The notes under the pieces: model-generated
Told to the model about the DNA's origin: nothing
The model's database searches: none
Seen by the model: only the letters and a program-made list of their open reading frames with translations
Shown: positions 15,201 to 24,213 of the stretch, one piece after another
How the letters are laid out: each line of letters opens with the position of its first letter
Numbering within the stretch: the stretch's first letter is position 1
Position numbers and translations under genes: made by a program
Assembly: GCF_003131185.1 (NCBI RefSeq)
Contig: NZ_QFFU01000035.1
Span: 1-52,503 of the forward strand
Reading direction: 5' to 3'
Source: Pseudomonas ovata
GTDB lineage: Bacteria > Pseudomonadota > Gammaproteobacteria > Pseudomonadales > Pseudomonadaceae
DNA: 52,503 nt

Positions 15201-15935
15201 CGTTTGCGCGTCGAGCACACGCCGGTCCAGTTCGGCGCGCTCTTCGACACTCATGGGCGCGACGCCGGTGGCTTGCAGGTTCAGGTCGTCCAGCGCTTTT
15301 TTGGCGTCGTTGGCCTTGAGGTAGGCGCGCTTGCCCAACTGGCTGTAGATCGCCGTGTTGGTGAGCTTTTCCAGCAGTTCGCTGCGTTCCTTGTCGTCGG
15401 CCTTCAAGAAGGCGCTGAACTCGCTCTGGGCCAGCATCACGGCGCGGGTGAACTGCTCGAAGTTCAGGCCCAGGCGTTGCTCGACCAGTTGCTCGAACTC
15501 GCGTTTGCTCTGGTTGCTCAGCACCTGTTCGCTGTCCAGGTCGGTCAGGGTCTGGCGGCTGGCCTGCAGTTTCTTGGCAGCGTTGTCGCGGGCACGGTTG
15601 GTTTCCCAGCGGGCACGGTAGCGGCGCTGATCGATGCCGATGAAGTCGACCTCGGCGTAACCACTGCCGGTGCCGCGGCGCAGCAAGGTGCGCGGGTCAC
15701 TGGTGGTGATCTCGCCGTCGATGTCCGGCACCTTGGAGGCGGTGATACGGCTCAGCCGTGGAATGGCACCGAACAGCGCCAGGCACAGCGCATCGAGCAG
15801 GGTGCTCTTGCCGGCGCCGGTGGGGCCGGTAATGGCGAACAAGCCAGCGCTGGCCAGGGGCTCGGCGGTGAAGTCGACCTCGAACGGGCCGGCCAGCGAG
15901 GCGAGGTTTTTCAGGCGGATGGCAAGGATTTTCAT
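12294..15935 (-). CDS. sbcC: Exonuclease subunit SbcC (Rad50-like ATPase)
   Basis: A 1213-residue SMC/Rad50-type protein. Walker A GPTGAGKS is at residues 37-44, followed by long coiled coils that flank a zinc-hook CPVCG (about 610), and a C-terminal ABC signature LSGGETFLVSLALALG with Walker B SLFIDEGFGSLDP. With SbcD it forms the Mre11-Rad50-like nuclease that opens hairpins and trims blocked DNA ends. Its start overlaps the SbcD stop by four bases (ATGA), showing coupling. The length is in the usual range for Pseudomonas SbcC. Confidence 0.95.
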   Translation of the reverse strand: MKILAIRLKNLASLAGPFEVDFTAEPLASAGLFAITGPTGAGKSTLLDALCLALFGAIPRLSRITASKVPDIDGEITTSDPRTLLRRGTGSGYAEVDFIGIDQRRYRARWETNRARDNAAKKLQASRQTLTDLDSEQVLSNQSKREFEQLVEQRLGLNFEQFTRAVMLAQSEFSAFLKADDKERSELLEKLTNTAIYSQLGKRAYLKANDAKKALDDLNLQATGVAPMSVEERAELDRRVLDAQTQFKAQQARLRALELQQQWLAQLQRLGDEALEARHTLTTAEQDWQQLGELRQQLEHLQTLAPQRHHFARQASLHAQLTPLAERIAQQQARRIELDAQATDLQARRDSAHTTLQAAQQQLVEVRPRLQQAFDAQNTLSHLAEGLDKARTQQQHSAQAYEQGQAQLKALLDRQQQVAQRLETITGQLQASTSLAPLTQAWSAWRDRLKTLTLTANRVRQGQHELPALVQRAMEAEQQLGVQRSALDVLYREADVEPQAVTEHLQLLGGLLQDNRKQHRAIEDLSRLWSSRQALDAPLQALGEQLHSAQQEREHLTAQGMAVAEQLKVAEQTLIVTRQLLDRQRLARSASVEALRSQLQNLQPCPVCGSADHPWHKPEAVLQGLAEHDESEQSRAEKAVDELKDQRSQLREQVGVVIARQKDALQQHKQLQDQQQQLTAQLQDHPQAAAVLDRAEAERSAWLARQLDQLNEVILKDEQRQQALLTLQQDAAQLQHQLQQAQLTSQDATRQVEEQQRQLHADRERLEEALDALAGVLPDDTLAALRDDTSASVMRLEQQVGERLALIEQQQDEEQEQAERQKAVEQLQHTLSSDRQRQLELQQHVQQLSDQQHASQAALSDLLGTHARAEHWQQALEQGVEQARSAQAEAAQAFQDNQAQLIQLAAELNAGQQQHQDLQSEYLGLLEQLAAWRNAHSQLDDNTLQALLDFDPAQVEPLRQRLHASDKALEQARVLVQEREQRLSQHEAQQSGSDAAALAEALLSTQAELALSEQVCADLRAQVSEDQRRQAESGELQARIEWASAERLRWGRLAELIGSAEGDRFRKLAQAYNLDLLVHHANAQLRQLVRRYRLKRGGSLLGLLVLDTEMGDEMRSVHSLSGGETFLVSLALALGLASMASSTLRIESLFIDEGFGSLDPESLQLAMDALDGLQAQGRKVGVISHVQEMHERIAVQIRVKRQGNGLSTLEVGS

Positions 15936-17176
15936 GGGGCTTCGCTCTCGTGCTGGACTTCACGCAGCAGCGTGGCGAAATCGCTGAGGGTCTGTTCGTC
16001 TACCGCATTGCCGTAGGTGTCCTGCCAGGCCCGGCTGAACAGCTCCTGCGGGGTCAGTTGGTCCAGGTCGATCAGTTCGACGCCGGCTGTGTCCGGGTCA
16101 TCGTCACGGGCGCTGGCGTATTCGGCGGCAATGCGTACCAGGCGCACGGCCTTGCCCTGCAGGGCCGCCTCGATGCGGCTGCGCAGGTCCGGCTGTGGCT
16201 GGTCCAGGCGCACGCGCACCTCAAGCCAGGGCTGGCGCTCGGCTTCGGCGAGCAGGTCGAGATTGGCCAGGGCAGCCAGTTGCACCAGCAGTTCATCAAG
16301 CGGCAACGGGCCCAGGCGCTGCAAGGGCACGGTGCGCGGGATCAGCAAGGGCTCGACGCTGACCAGCCGTTCACCGTCGCAGGTAATTTCCAGTATCTGG
16401 TGCTTGTAACCGATTTCCGAAAACGACAATGGAATGGGCGAGCCGCTGTAGCGGATGCGCTCTTCGCCATTGACTTGCTGAGGCTTGTGCAGGTGGCCAA
16501 GGGCGACGTAGGTGATGTCGGGTACGAACAGGCTGGCGGGCAGGGCCTCGGCGTTGCCGATGATCAGGCTGCGCTCGGAGTCTTCGGACACCGAACCGCC
16601 GGCCATGTGCGCGTGGCTGACCGCGATCAGTGCCTGGCCTGGCTGGCGTTTGGCCAGGGCGGCGTCGATCAGCAGGCGGTGAACCTGGGCGATGCCGTGC
16701 AGGTAGTCATCGCCCGACAGCGCCCCGGTCACTTCGGCCGGACGCAGGAACGGCAAGGCCAGGCACCAGGCCCGCACCTCGCCGCTGGCGTCAGGCAGCG
16801 GCAGCAACAGACGCTCGGCGTCCAGGCGGCCGTCATCCAGCCACAGCACGCGGCCCAGCGCATGGGTGCGCAAGCGGCGCATCAATGGCGCAGGCAGCTC
16901 GATGCGCGAGCCGGAGTCGTGGTTGCCGGCAATCATCACGATGGTCAGCTGCGGCTGTTGCTCGTGGGCGTCGACGATGAATTCGTAGAGGCGTTCCTGG
17001 GCTTTGACCGGTGGGTTGACGGTGTCGAAGATGTCACCGGCGATCAACAGCACATCGGGCCGGCGCTCGGCCAGGCGGGCCAGCAGCCAGGTCAGGAAGG
17101 CCTGGTGCTCGAAGTCCCGCTCCTGGCCATGCAGGTGCTGACCCAGATGCCAGTCAGAGGTGTGAAACAGACGCAT
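15932..17176 (-). CDS. sbcD: Exonuclease subunit SbcD (Mre11-like nuclease)
   Basis: A 414-residue calcineurin-like phosphoesterase. Metal-binding motifs are visible in order: SDWHLGQ (residues 6-12), GDIFD, GNHDSGS, SHAHMAGG and GHLHKPQ. It is the nuclease partner of SbcC. It begins only 30 bases after the BatD stop, with an AAGG site and no terminator between, so it may be read from the Bat operon. Confidence 0.95.
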   Translation of the reverse strand: MRLFHTSDWHLGQHLHGQERDFEHQAFLTWLLARLAERRPDVLLIAGDIFDTVNPPVKAQERLYEFIVDAHEQQPQLTIVMIAGNHDSGSRIELPAPLMRRLRTHALGRVLWLDDGRLDAERLLLPLPDASGEVRAWCLALPFLRPAEVTGALSGDDYLHGIAQVHRLLIDAALAKRQPGQALIAVSHAHMAGGSVSEDSERSLIIGNAEALPASLFVPDITYVALGHLHKPQQVNGEERIRYSGSPIPLSFSEIGYKHQILEITCDGERLVSVEPLLIPRTVPLQRLGPLPLDELLVQLAALANLDLLAEAERQPWLEVRVRLDQPQPDLRSRIEAALQGKAVRLVRIAAEYASARDDDPDTAGVELIDLDQLTPQELFSRAWQDTYGNAVDEQTLSDFATLLREVQHESEAP

Positions 17177-17206
17177 GTGATTACCTTGTGATTGACCTGC
17201 AACGCG

Positions 17207-18856
17207 TTATTTGGGGTACAACGGCGGCAGTCCGGCCTCGCCATTGGCATGTAAGCGTTCGCTGGCCGGCAGGGTGCCGATGGCGCGCCACAGGTCCTCG
17301 CCCAGCCAGAACTGGCCGGCCTCGCTGTACAGCGCGCCGTTCAGGCCGTCCAGGGCATCGGACAGCGGCACGAAGCGGGCGGCCATTTCGGCCAGGGTTT
17401 CCGGTTGCTGGCGGGCCCAGGCGTCCAGGGCCTGGCGGGTGGCGTGCGGGTCGTTGGCCTGGCAGGCGCGCTTGAGGTCGTCCAGCACCGTGCGCGGGCT
17501 GGGGCCGCTCTGGGCGCTGCGGGCCACCGCCGGCTGGCCCCTGGCGCGCCACCAGAACACCGCGCCCAACAGGGTGGTGAAGGCAAAGAACAGCGTACTC
17601 AGTTGCCAGACCCACAGCCACGGTGCCAGGGCACTGTGATCGCCGCCCACGGGCGTGTCGACCGCAAGCCCCGGGTTGTTGGTGACTTGCAGGGTGCGCG
17701 CCGGCAGGCTGCTGTGTTCGATGTGTTCTTGCTGGGTGTTCCACCAGGTGATCTCGATGCTTGGCAGTTCCATGGCACCTGTACGGTTGGGCACCAGCGC
17801 TTCGCTCTCCTGACGGCGGCCGATCAATCCGCGTTCATTGGCCTCGTTGCTCAGTTGCGGTTGATCGGGGTAGCGGCGCAGGCCTGGCAGGTCCGGGTTG
17901 GTCAAGGGCGGCAGTTGCGCCGCCGACAGGCCTTCGACCTGCAGGCTCAGGGTGCGGGTCAACGAATCACCGACTTGGGTATTGACTGTGTCGGGGTTCC
18001 AGTTTTCTTCCAGGGTCACGTTGCGTGCCGGCAGCCAGGGCAGGTGCGCCGGCCAGTCGTGGGGCGTCGGCTTGACGGTCAGGGTGATCTCGGCCGAACT
18101 GACCTGCAACGCCTTGCCCGGTTGTGGGCCATAGGGGTTGGGCGCCTGTTGCTGACCGGGGCCGATGGCCGCCGCGGTCTGCACCTGGGTGGCACTGAAC
18201 ACCAGCGCCGGAATCTGCAGCACGCCACTGCGCTGCGGGTAGATGGCGTAGCGGGTTTCGATCACCCCGTGGCGAATGCCGTTGATGAGCTTCTCATAGG
18301 TGCGCGGCTCACCGAGTTTTTCGATGCGCGCCTCGGGCAGTTGCAACGGGCTGAGGTTGCTGTCGTCGAACAGCGCCACCGAATGATAGATGCGCAGGGT
18401 CAGCACGGCCTGGGCCTGCACATAGACGCTGTCGTGATCCAGGCTGGCCTCGATGAATACCGGCGCCAGTTCGTTGGCCGGCTCCTGCACGTTGCCGGGC
18501 AGCACCTGCAGGGTGATCGGCTGGCTGCTCAGTTCGCCCAGGGTCAGGGGCGGAATCTGCACACTGCCGGTCTGCCGGGGCAGCAGGGTGATCAGCCAGC
18601 GGGTATTGGCCTGGCTGGCGCCGTCCAGGGTCGTCAGGCGGTTGACCTGGCGGGTGTCGCGCACCTCGAAGTCGGTGTCCAGTACGCTCAGGTCGGGCTT
18701 GCCGAACTGCGTCACGTCGTTGGTTTCCAGGGTCAGTTCCACGGTTTCGCCCGCGCTCAGGCGCGTGCGGTCGACCTGGGCGGTCAATTCCGCCGCCTGG
18801 GCCGGGAGCATGAACACCCCGAGCAACAAACCGACAAACAATGACGCACGACTCAT
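17207..18856 (-). CDS. BatD family protein (oxygen-tolerance type)
   Basis: A 549-residue protein with signal peptide (ASLFVGLLLGVFMLPAQA), repeated immunoglobulin-like domains (for example LTAQVDRTRLSAGETVELTL near the mature N-terminus) and one transmembrane helix near 425-445 (LSTLFFAFTTLLGAVFW), then a cytoplasmic C-terminal region. This is the BatD layout. It is the last Bat gene and overlaps the BatB stop by four bases. The family is linked to aerotolerance and cell-envelope stability in Bacteroides and Leptospira; the exact role in Pseudomonas is unknown. Confidence 0.88.
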   Translation of the reverse strand: MSRASLFVGLLLGVFMLPAQAAELTAQVDRTRLSAGETVELTLETNDVTQFGKPDLSVLDTDFEVRDTRQVNRLTTLDGASQANTRWLITLLPRQTGSVQIPPLTLGELSSQPITLQVLPGNVQEPANELAPVFIEASLDHDSVYVQAQAVLTLRIYHSVALFDDSNLSPLQLPEARIEKLGEPRTYEKLINGIRHGVIETRYAIYPQRSGVLQIPALVFSATQVQTAAAIGPGQQQAPNPYGPQPGKALQVSSAEITLTVKPTPHDWPAHLPWLPARNVTLEENWNPDTVNTQVGDSLTRTLSLQVEGLSAAQLPPLTNPDLPGLRRYPDQPQLSNEANERGLIGRRQESEALVPNRTGAMELPSIEITWWNTQQEHIEHSSLPARTLQVTNNPGLAVDTPVGGDHSALAPWLWVWQLSTLFFAFTTLLGAVFWWRARGQPAVARSAQSGPSPRTVLDDLKRACQANDPHATRQALDAWARQQPETLAEMAARFVPLSDALDGLNGALYSEAGQFWLGEDLWRAIGTLPASERLHANGEAGLPPLYPK

Positions 18857-20583
18857 GGGGTGGTTTCCTGATGCTGCTGTTCGTAGCGGAACTTGCGCCG
18901 CAACAACTCGCCGGGATCGTCCGGGATCTGTCGCAGCCAGTGTTCCAGGGCCTGGCGCCGTTCGCCGTCCAGGGGCGCGTCGCCGGTTTGCAGCGGCGGA
19001 CGCGTGGTATTGTCGGCGTCGTCGGAAATCGGCGTGCCGCTCACGGTGTCGCTTTCATTGGGTGTGTCGCGGTCGCTTGACGCGCTCGGGGTGTCCGCCT
19101 GCTCGCCGGGTTGGGCGTCGCTCTGGCCATCGGCTGACGCGGCATTCTGCTCTGCCGCGTCGGTCTGTGTGGCCGGATCTTCATTTTCGGTGGGCTCATC
19201 GGGCGGCGGTTCATCGGCGGCCTGGGCCTGATCGCGGGCCTGCTGCACCAACAGCCGGTTGATTTGTGCGGCCGGAAAATCCGGCTGGCGCTCAAGGGCC
19301 TGGTCGAACGCGTCCAGGGCGCCCTCCAGCTCACCACTCAAGGCCAGGGCAGTGCCACGGTTGTAATGGTCGGCGGGGCTGTCGCCGGCCGCAAAACGCT
19401 GGGCAGCACCGGCGTAGTCACCGGCGGCAAACAGCGCCATGCCTTGCCATTGCACGTTCTCGAAGCGTTGTGCGGCCTCGGCCGGGCGCTGGCGCTCCAA
19501 CAGGCGCTGGCCTTGCTGGTCCGGGCGCAGCCACAGGTCCTGCCAGTCGAATGCCAGGCTTTCGCGCGGCAAGACGCATAAAAAGGCCAGCCCGAACAGC
19601 CAGCCACGGCGCATGGCGCAGGCGGCCAGCAGCAGCAGCGGCAACAGCAGCCAGTGGCCCTGATCGGCCCAGGTGTCCAGCCGCAGGCGACGCCCGTCGT
19701 TGAGCACACGCTGCGGGTTGTCGAGCAGGCCCAGGCCTTGCAGGTCCAGCAGGTCGCTACGGGCCTGTTGGTAGTGTCCGCCCATCGACGTGGCAACGTC
19801 ATCGAGGCTGGCGCCGTCCAGGCGTGACAGCACGATTGCACCGTGTTCGTCGCGTAGCAGGCCGCCGTTGTCCAGGCTGACTGGTGCACCGTCGCGGCTG
19901 CCCATGCCCAGAATCAGCAACGGGGTGCCTTGCCCGGCCAGGGCACCCCGAATGCCCTGGCGCTCCTGTTCGCTGAGTGATGTGCCGATCAGCAGGATAC
20001 GGCCCTGGCCCACGTCGGCCTGGTGCAACAAGGCCAGGGCCTTGCCGATGGCCAGGTCGGCCCGCTGGCCGGCCAGTGGCATGATCGATGGCTTGATGGT
20101 TTCCAGCAGGTTATGGCTGGTGGCCAGGTCGTCGGACAGCGGCACCAGGGTGTGGGCGCTGCCGGCGTAGACCACGATCGCCGTCTGCGCATCGTTGCGG
20201 GTTGCCAACAGGTCGCGCAGCTTGCGTTTGGCCAGTTCCAGGCGGTTGGGCGGGGTGTCGCTGGCCAGCATCTGCGGGGTCAGCTCCAGCACCACCACCA
20301 GCGGGTCGATGGGCTTCTGGCCAAACTGTTCCAGGCGCTGCCAGCTCGGGCCGACCAGCGCCAGCACCGCCAGCAGCCAGGCGATCCCGAGCACGATCCA
20401 GTGGGTCTTGCTGTCGCGGCCATGACCGCCGCCGAGCAGGACATGATGAAAGGCCGGTGGCAGGATCATCTGCCAGCGCCCGGCGCGTTTCTGCCGGTGC
20501 CAGAGCTTGTACAGCAGCCACGCCAGCAGCGGTACGACCAGCAGCCAGGCGGGGCGCAGCCAGTGTGGCCAGAGGCTGATCAT
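18853..20583 (-). CDS. BatB/BatC fusion: VWA domain plus TPR, degenerate MIDAS
   Basis: A 576-residue membrane protein: two N-terminal helices (about 12-26 and 62-78), a VWA domain (about 93-290), a further helix pair (about 318-350), TPR repeats (GDYAGAAQRFAAGD, then DHYNRGTALALSGELEGALDAFDQAL) and an acidic, Asp/Glu/Thr-rich disordered tail before a conserved C-terminal helix. The MIDAS position reads E100-L-T102-P-Q104 where the metal-binding consensus is DxSxS, so metal binding is probably lost. I chose the ATG at 20583 because it overlaps the BatA stop as ATGA; the longer frame upstream lies inside batA. The fusion corresponds to BatB plus BatC of other phyla. Confidence 0.88.
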   Translation of the reverse strand: MISLWPHWLRPAWLLVVPLLAWLLYKLWHRQKRAGRWQMILPPAFHHVLLGGGHGRDSKTHWIVLGIAWLLAVLALVGPSWQRLEQFGQKPIDPLVVVLELTPQMLASDTPPNRLELAKRKLRDLLATRNDAQTAIVVYAGSAHTLVPLSDDLATSHNLLETIKPSIMPLAGQRADLAIGKALALLHQADVGQGRILLIGTSLSEQERQGIRGALAGQGTPLLILGMGSRDGAPVSLDNGGLLRDEHGAIVLSRLDGASLDDVATSMGGHYQQARSDLLDLQGLGLLDNPQRVLNDGRRLRLDTWADQGHWLLLPLLLLAACAMRRGWLFGLAFLCVLPRESLAFDWQDLWLRPDQQGQRLLERQRPAEAAQRFENVQWQGMALFAAGDYAGAAQRFAAGDSPADHYNRGTALALSGELEGALDAFDQALERQPDFPAAQINRLLVQQARDQAQAADEPPPDEPTENEDPATQTDAAEQNAASADGQSDAQPGEQADTPSASSDRDTPNESDTVSGTPISDDADNTTRPPLQTGDAPLDGERRQALEHWLRQIPDDPGELLRRKFRYEQQHQETTP

Positions 20584-21656
20584 TTCGGGCTCCGTAGCTG
20601 TTTGAGGCGTTGTCGAACGTGTTGCAGCTGCGCTGCCAGTTTCTGGCGCAGCCAGGTGTGCAGGCGTTGCAGAGCGTTGTTGGGCCAGAGTTCGACGATG
20701 ACCCAGAGCAGGCTTAGCCACAGGGCCAGGGCCAGCGGCCAGGCATAGAGCGCCAGCGCCGGACGGGCCTGGGTCGGCTGTTGGGCCACCGGCTCCAGGG
20801 CGTCGAGGGCGGTACGGATGCGTTGCAACTGGTCGCCGTCGCGTGCCCGGAAGTACTGGCCGCCACTGAGCTGGGCGATGCGCTTGAGGGTCGGTTCGTC
20901 CAGGTCCAGGCTCGGATTGAGGCCCAGCAGGCTTTGCACGCCGGTGCTGTCGGGGTCGGCGCCAATGCCGATCGGATAGATGCGCACGCCGGCTTCGGCG
21001 GCCAGCCTGGCGGCGGTCACCGGGTCGATCTGTCCACCATTGTTGGCGCCGTCGGTGACCAGCACCAGCACCCGGCTTTCGGCCGGACGCTGGCGCAAGC
21101 GCTTGAGGCCCAGGCCAATGGCGTCGCCGATGGCGGTGTTCTTGCCGGCGATGCCAATGCGTGCTTCGTCCAGCCAGACGCGCACGGTATGGCGGTCGAA
21201 GGTCAGGGGCGCCTGCACGAAGGCCTGACTGCCGAACAGGATCAGGCCGACCCGGTCGCCCTCGCGACCCTCCAGAAAGTCACCCAGCAGCTTCTGTACC
21301 AGCGCCAGGCGGGTGACGTCCTCGTCCTGCCATTGCATGTCCGGGTAGTCCATCGAGCCCGAGACGTCCACCGCCACCAGCAGGTCGCGCCCACTGGCGG
21401 CGATCGGCAACGGGTCGCCCAGCCATTGCGGACGGGCCGCGGCGGCCAGCAACAGCAGCCAGATCAACAGCAGCGGCCCGGCCTGGCGCCAGACGGGCAG
21501 GTTGGCCTTGGCGCGCCGACCGCTCAGGCTTTCGAGTTCGTTGAGAAAGCTGACCTTGAGTGCGGCTTCGCCGTTATCGGCCACCGGCAACAGCCAGCGC
21601 ATCAGCCAGGGCAGCGGCAGCAGGGCGAAGATCCACGGCCAGGCGAATTCAAACAT
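20580..21656 (-). CDS. BatA-like VWA membrane protein
   Basis: A 358-residue protein with N-terminal helices (about 5-25 and 60-75), a VWA domain with an intact MIDAS D97-V-S99-G-S101 (AVDVSGSMDYPD) and a C-terminal helix (ALALYAWPLALALWLSLLW). It should bind a divalent metal, unlike its partner BatB. It lies between DUF4381 (eight-base overlap) and BatB (four-base overlap) in the MoxR-Bat operon. Confidence 0.9.
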   Translation of the reverse strand: MFEFAWPWIFALLPLPWLMRWLLPVADNGEAALKVSFLNELESLSGRRAKANLPVWRQAGPLLLIWLLLLAAAARPQWLGDPLPIAASGRDLLVAVDVSGSMDYPDMQWQDEDVTRLALVQKLLGDFLEGREGDRVGLILFGSQAFVQAPLTFDRHTVRVWLDEARIGIAGKNTAIGDAIGLGLKRLRQRPAESRVLVLVTDGANNGGQIDPVTAARLAAEAGVRIYPIGIGADPDSTGVQSLLGLNPSLDLDEPTLKRIAQLSGGQYFRARDGDQLQRIRTALDALEPVAQQPTQARPALALYAWPLALALWLSLLWVIVELWPNNALQRLHTWLRQKLAAQLQHVRQRLKQLRSPK

Positions 21657-22143
21657 GCTTGCGAATCCAGGTGTCGACGGCCTGGGTCAGGCCGCTGATG
21701 GCCTTGTCGTCGAGCTTGCATTCAGGCTTGTAGGCGCCTTCGACCAGCACCATCCAGCGGGTCAGGCCGGCGGCGGGGCAGCGGTTGTCGAGAAACGCCA
21801 GCCACTTGCGCCCGTTCAGGGTGTGGCTCTGGCTGTAGGGGTACTGGTTGCGGCACAAGCGTTTGAGCAGGCCGTTGATGTGCTGCAGCCAGGCGCCGGC
21901 CGGGGCGCCGTCGTAGGGCTTGGGCAGGCTGGCCAGCTCGGCCAGGGCCGCCACGCGCAACGGGTCCAGCGGTTGTTCGGCGCGCGACAGCGGCGCCTTG
22001 GTGCGCAGCACCCGGTGCAGGCGCCACAGGCCGTAGACCGCCAGCGGCAGCAGCAGGGCCAGCAGCCACCAGCCCGGGGCCGGTGGCCACCCGCTGACGG
22101 GGGGCGGAGCGATCAGCGGTTGCAGTTGTTCCAGCGGGTTCAT
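21649..22143 (-). CDS. DUF4381 family membrane protein
   Basis: A 164-residue protein with one transmembrane helix (about 24-42, APGWWLLALLLPLAVYGLW) and a cytoplasmic helical domain. The pattern PPPVSGWPPAPGWW before the helix is typical of DUF4381. It always travels with MoxR/Bat genes. It overlaps the DUF58 stop by four bases and the BatA start by eight. Confidence 0.88.
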   Translation of the reverse strand: MNPLEQLQPLIAPPPVSGWPPAPGWWLLALLLPLAVYGLWRLHRVLRTKAPLSRAEQPLDPLRVAALAELASLPKPYDGAPAGAWLQHINGLLKRLCRNQYPYSQSHTLNGRKWLAFLDNRCPAAGLTRWMVLVEGAYKPECKLDDKAISGLTQAVDTWIRKHV

Positions 22144-23084
22144 GAGGGTTTGCCCGGACGCCGGGGGTTGAGGAACTGCTGCAGTTGTTCGATCAGATCG
22201 GTCTGGGTGCTCAAGGGCATCAGCAGTACGCGCAATTTCTTGGCCAGCCGTTCCCAGCGTGCGCAGCGATCGATGCCCTGATCGCGGTAATGCTTGCGCA
22301 GCTCGGCATCCAGGGTGTCGAGCTCAAGGCTGGCGCCACGCTCGGCAAAGCGTAGCAGGCCGGCGGCGGGCAGGGCGCGGTCCAGCGGGTCGGACAGCGG
22401 CAGCAGCAACAGGTCGCAATGGCGCGACAACAGGCTCAGTTGCTGTTCGGCGGCATCGCTCAGCGCCCGTTCGTCACACAGCACAATCACCAGGCTGCCG
22501 GGGCGCAGCACCTCGCGGGCGCGGCGCAAGGCCGTGCCGAAGGCCTCATGGTCGGCGGCGATTTCGGTGTGCAGCGACTGGTTGATACGCACCAGCCGGT
22601 TGAGCAGTTGCAACAGGCTCTGCTTGCTGCGCCTTGGCTTGATTTCGTAATGCTCGCGGTCGCCGAACACCAGCCCGCCCACCCGGTCGTTATGCTCAAG
22701 TGCCGCCCAGCCCAGCAAGGCGGCGGCCTGGGCGGCCAGCACTGACTTGAACATCATCCCGGAGCCGAAGAACAGCCGGCGGCTCTGCTCGACCAGCAGG
22801 AAGATCGGCCGTTCGCGTTCTTCATGAAACAGCTTGGTGTGTGGCTCCTGGGTGCGGGCGGTGACGCGCCAGTCGATATTGCGTACATCGTCGCCGGCCT
22901 GGTACACGCGCACCTGATCGAAATCCACCCCGCGCCCGCGCAGCTTGGAGTGGTGCAGGCCCATCAATGGGCTGCGCCGGGTCGGGGTGGAGAATAACTG
23001 CACCTCACGCACGCGATGGCGCATTTCGATCAGCTCACGCAGGCTGACCCTAATACCGGGCGGGGCAATCAGCTCGCTCTGCAT
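22140..23084 (-). CDS. DUF58 family protein
   Basis: A 314-residue protein with the DUF58 signature around residues 70-95: RVYQAGDDVRNIDWRVTART followed by KLFHEERERP. The C-terminal half adopts a VWA-like fold (LVIVLCDERALSD). It acts as the partner of the MoxR ATPase in complexes thought to mature or insert metal cofactors or assemble envelope proteins. The preceding MoxR gene ends four bases before this start. Confidence 0.9.
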   Translation of the reverse strand: MQSELIAPPGIRVSLRELIEMRHRVREVQLFSTPTRRSPLMGLHHSKLRGRGVDFDQVRVYQAGDDVRNIDWRVTARTQEPHTKLFHEERERPIFLLVEQSRRLFFGSGMMFKSVLAAQAAALLGWAALEHNDRVGGLVFGDREHYEIKPRRSKQSLLQLLNRLVRINQSLHTEIAADHEAFGTALRRAREVLRPGSLVIVLCDERALSDAAEQQLSLLSRHCDLLLLPLSDPLDRALPAAGLLRFAERGASLELDTLDAELRKHYRDQGIDRCARWERLAKKLRVLLMPLSTQTDLIEQLQQFLNPRRPGKPS

Positions 23085-23088
23085 GGCG

Positions 23089-24048
23089 TCAAGCGACAGC
23101 GACGACGTCGAGGATACGCTGGGTCACCCGGTCCTGGTCGATGCCGGCCGCCTCGGCTTCGAAGGACAGGATGATCCGGTGGCGCAAGACATCGAACAGC
23201 ACGGCCTGGATGTCTTCGGGGCTGACAAAATCGCGCCCGGCCAGCCAGGCATGGGCCCGTGAGCAGCGGTCCAGGGCGATGGAGCCACGGGGGCTGGCGC
23301 CGTAGGCGATCCACTCGGCCAGCTCCGGGTCGAACTTGGCCGGGGTGCGGGTGGCCATCACCAGTTGCACCAGGTATTCCTCGACAGCGTCGGCCATGTA
23401 CAGACCCAGGATTTCCTTGCGTGCGGCAAAGATGGCTTGCTGGCTGACCCGGCGCTCGGGCTTGGTCTCGCCGTTCAGGGCTTCGCCACGCGCCTGCTGG
23501 AGGATCTTGCGTTCCACGGCAGCATCCGGGAAGCCGATCTTGACGTGCATCAGAAAGCGGTCGAGCTGCGCTTCGGGCAGCGGGTAGGTGCCTTCCTGTT
23601 CGATCGGGTTCTGGGTGGCCATGACCAGGAACAGCGGCGAGAGGTCATAGGTACTGCGCCCGACGCTGACCTGGCGCTCGGCCATGGCCTCGAGCAAGGC
23701 CGACTGGACCTTGGCCGGGGCGCGGTTGATTTCGTCGGCCAGCACCAGGTTATGGAAGATCGGCCCTTGCTGGAACACGAAGCTGCCGGTTTCCGGCCGG
23801 TAGATTTCGGTGCCGGTGATGTCGGCGGGCAGCAGGTCGGGGGTGAACTGAATGCGATGGAACTGCGCCTCGATGCCTTCGGCCAGTTCCTTGATGGCCT
23901 TGGTCTTGGCCAGCCCCGGCGCGCCTTCAACCAGCATGTGGCCGTCGGCAAGCAGGGCGATCAGCAGGCGCTCGACCAGCTTTTCCTGACCGAGGATCTG
24001 GGTGGAAAGAAAGGTTCGCAGCGCATTCAGCGCTTCACGATGTTCCAT
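23089..24048 (-). CDS. MoxR family AAA+ ATPase
   Basis: A 319-residue AAA+ protein. Walker A GAPGLAKT is at 42-49, Walker B LVLADEINRAPAK near 108, sensor 1 VMATQNPIEQEGTYPLPEAQLDRF near 140, and a C-terminal lid. It heads the operon MoxR-DUF58-DUF4381-BatA-BatB-BatD. MoxR ATPases are chaperone-like motors that work with VWA proteins. The start ATG 24048 is followed upstream by 209 bases without a gene. Confidence 0.93.
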   Translation of the reverse strand: MEHREALNALRTFLSTQILGQEKLVERLLIALLADGHMLVEGAPGLAKTKAIKELAEGIEAQFHRIQFTPDLLPADITGTEIYRPETGSFVFQQGPIFHNLVLADEINRAPAKVQSALLEAMAERQVSVGRSTYDLSPLFLVMATQNPIEQEGTYPLPEAQLDRFLMHVKIGFPDAAVERKILQQARGEALNGETKPERRVSQQAIFAARKEILGLYMADAVEEYLVQLVMATRTPAKFDPELAEWIAYGASPRGSIALDRCSRAHAWLAGRDFVSPEDIQAVLFDVLRHRIILSFEAEAAGIDQDRVTQRILDVVAVA

Positions 24049-24213
24049 CGGTGATGGTTCCTGGCAGGCGGGTGCCGTTATGTCGGATAACGGTCAGGGG
24101 CGATTGCCGGGCTTTGCTTGCCGACCTTCGTTCAGACCCTGGACCGGGGGCGATACTTTAATGCATCCGGGGCTTGAACCACTAACGACGGCAGGTGTTT
24201 TTTATGCGTCCAG

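Noticed and set aside
15950..18844. Long plus-strand frames opposite sbcD and batD
   Set aside because: Shadows of codon bias; conserved motifs are all on the minus strand.
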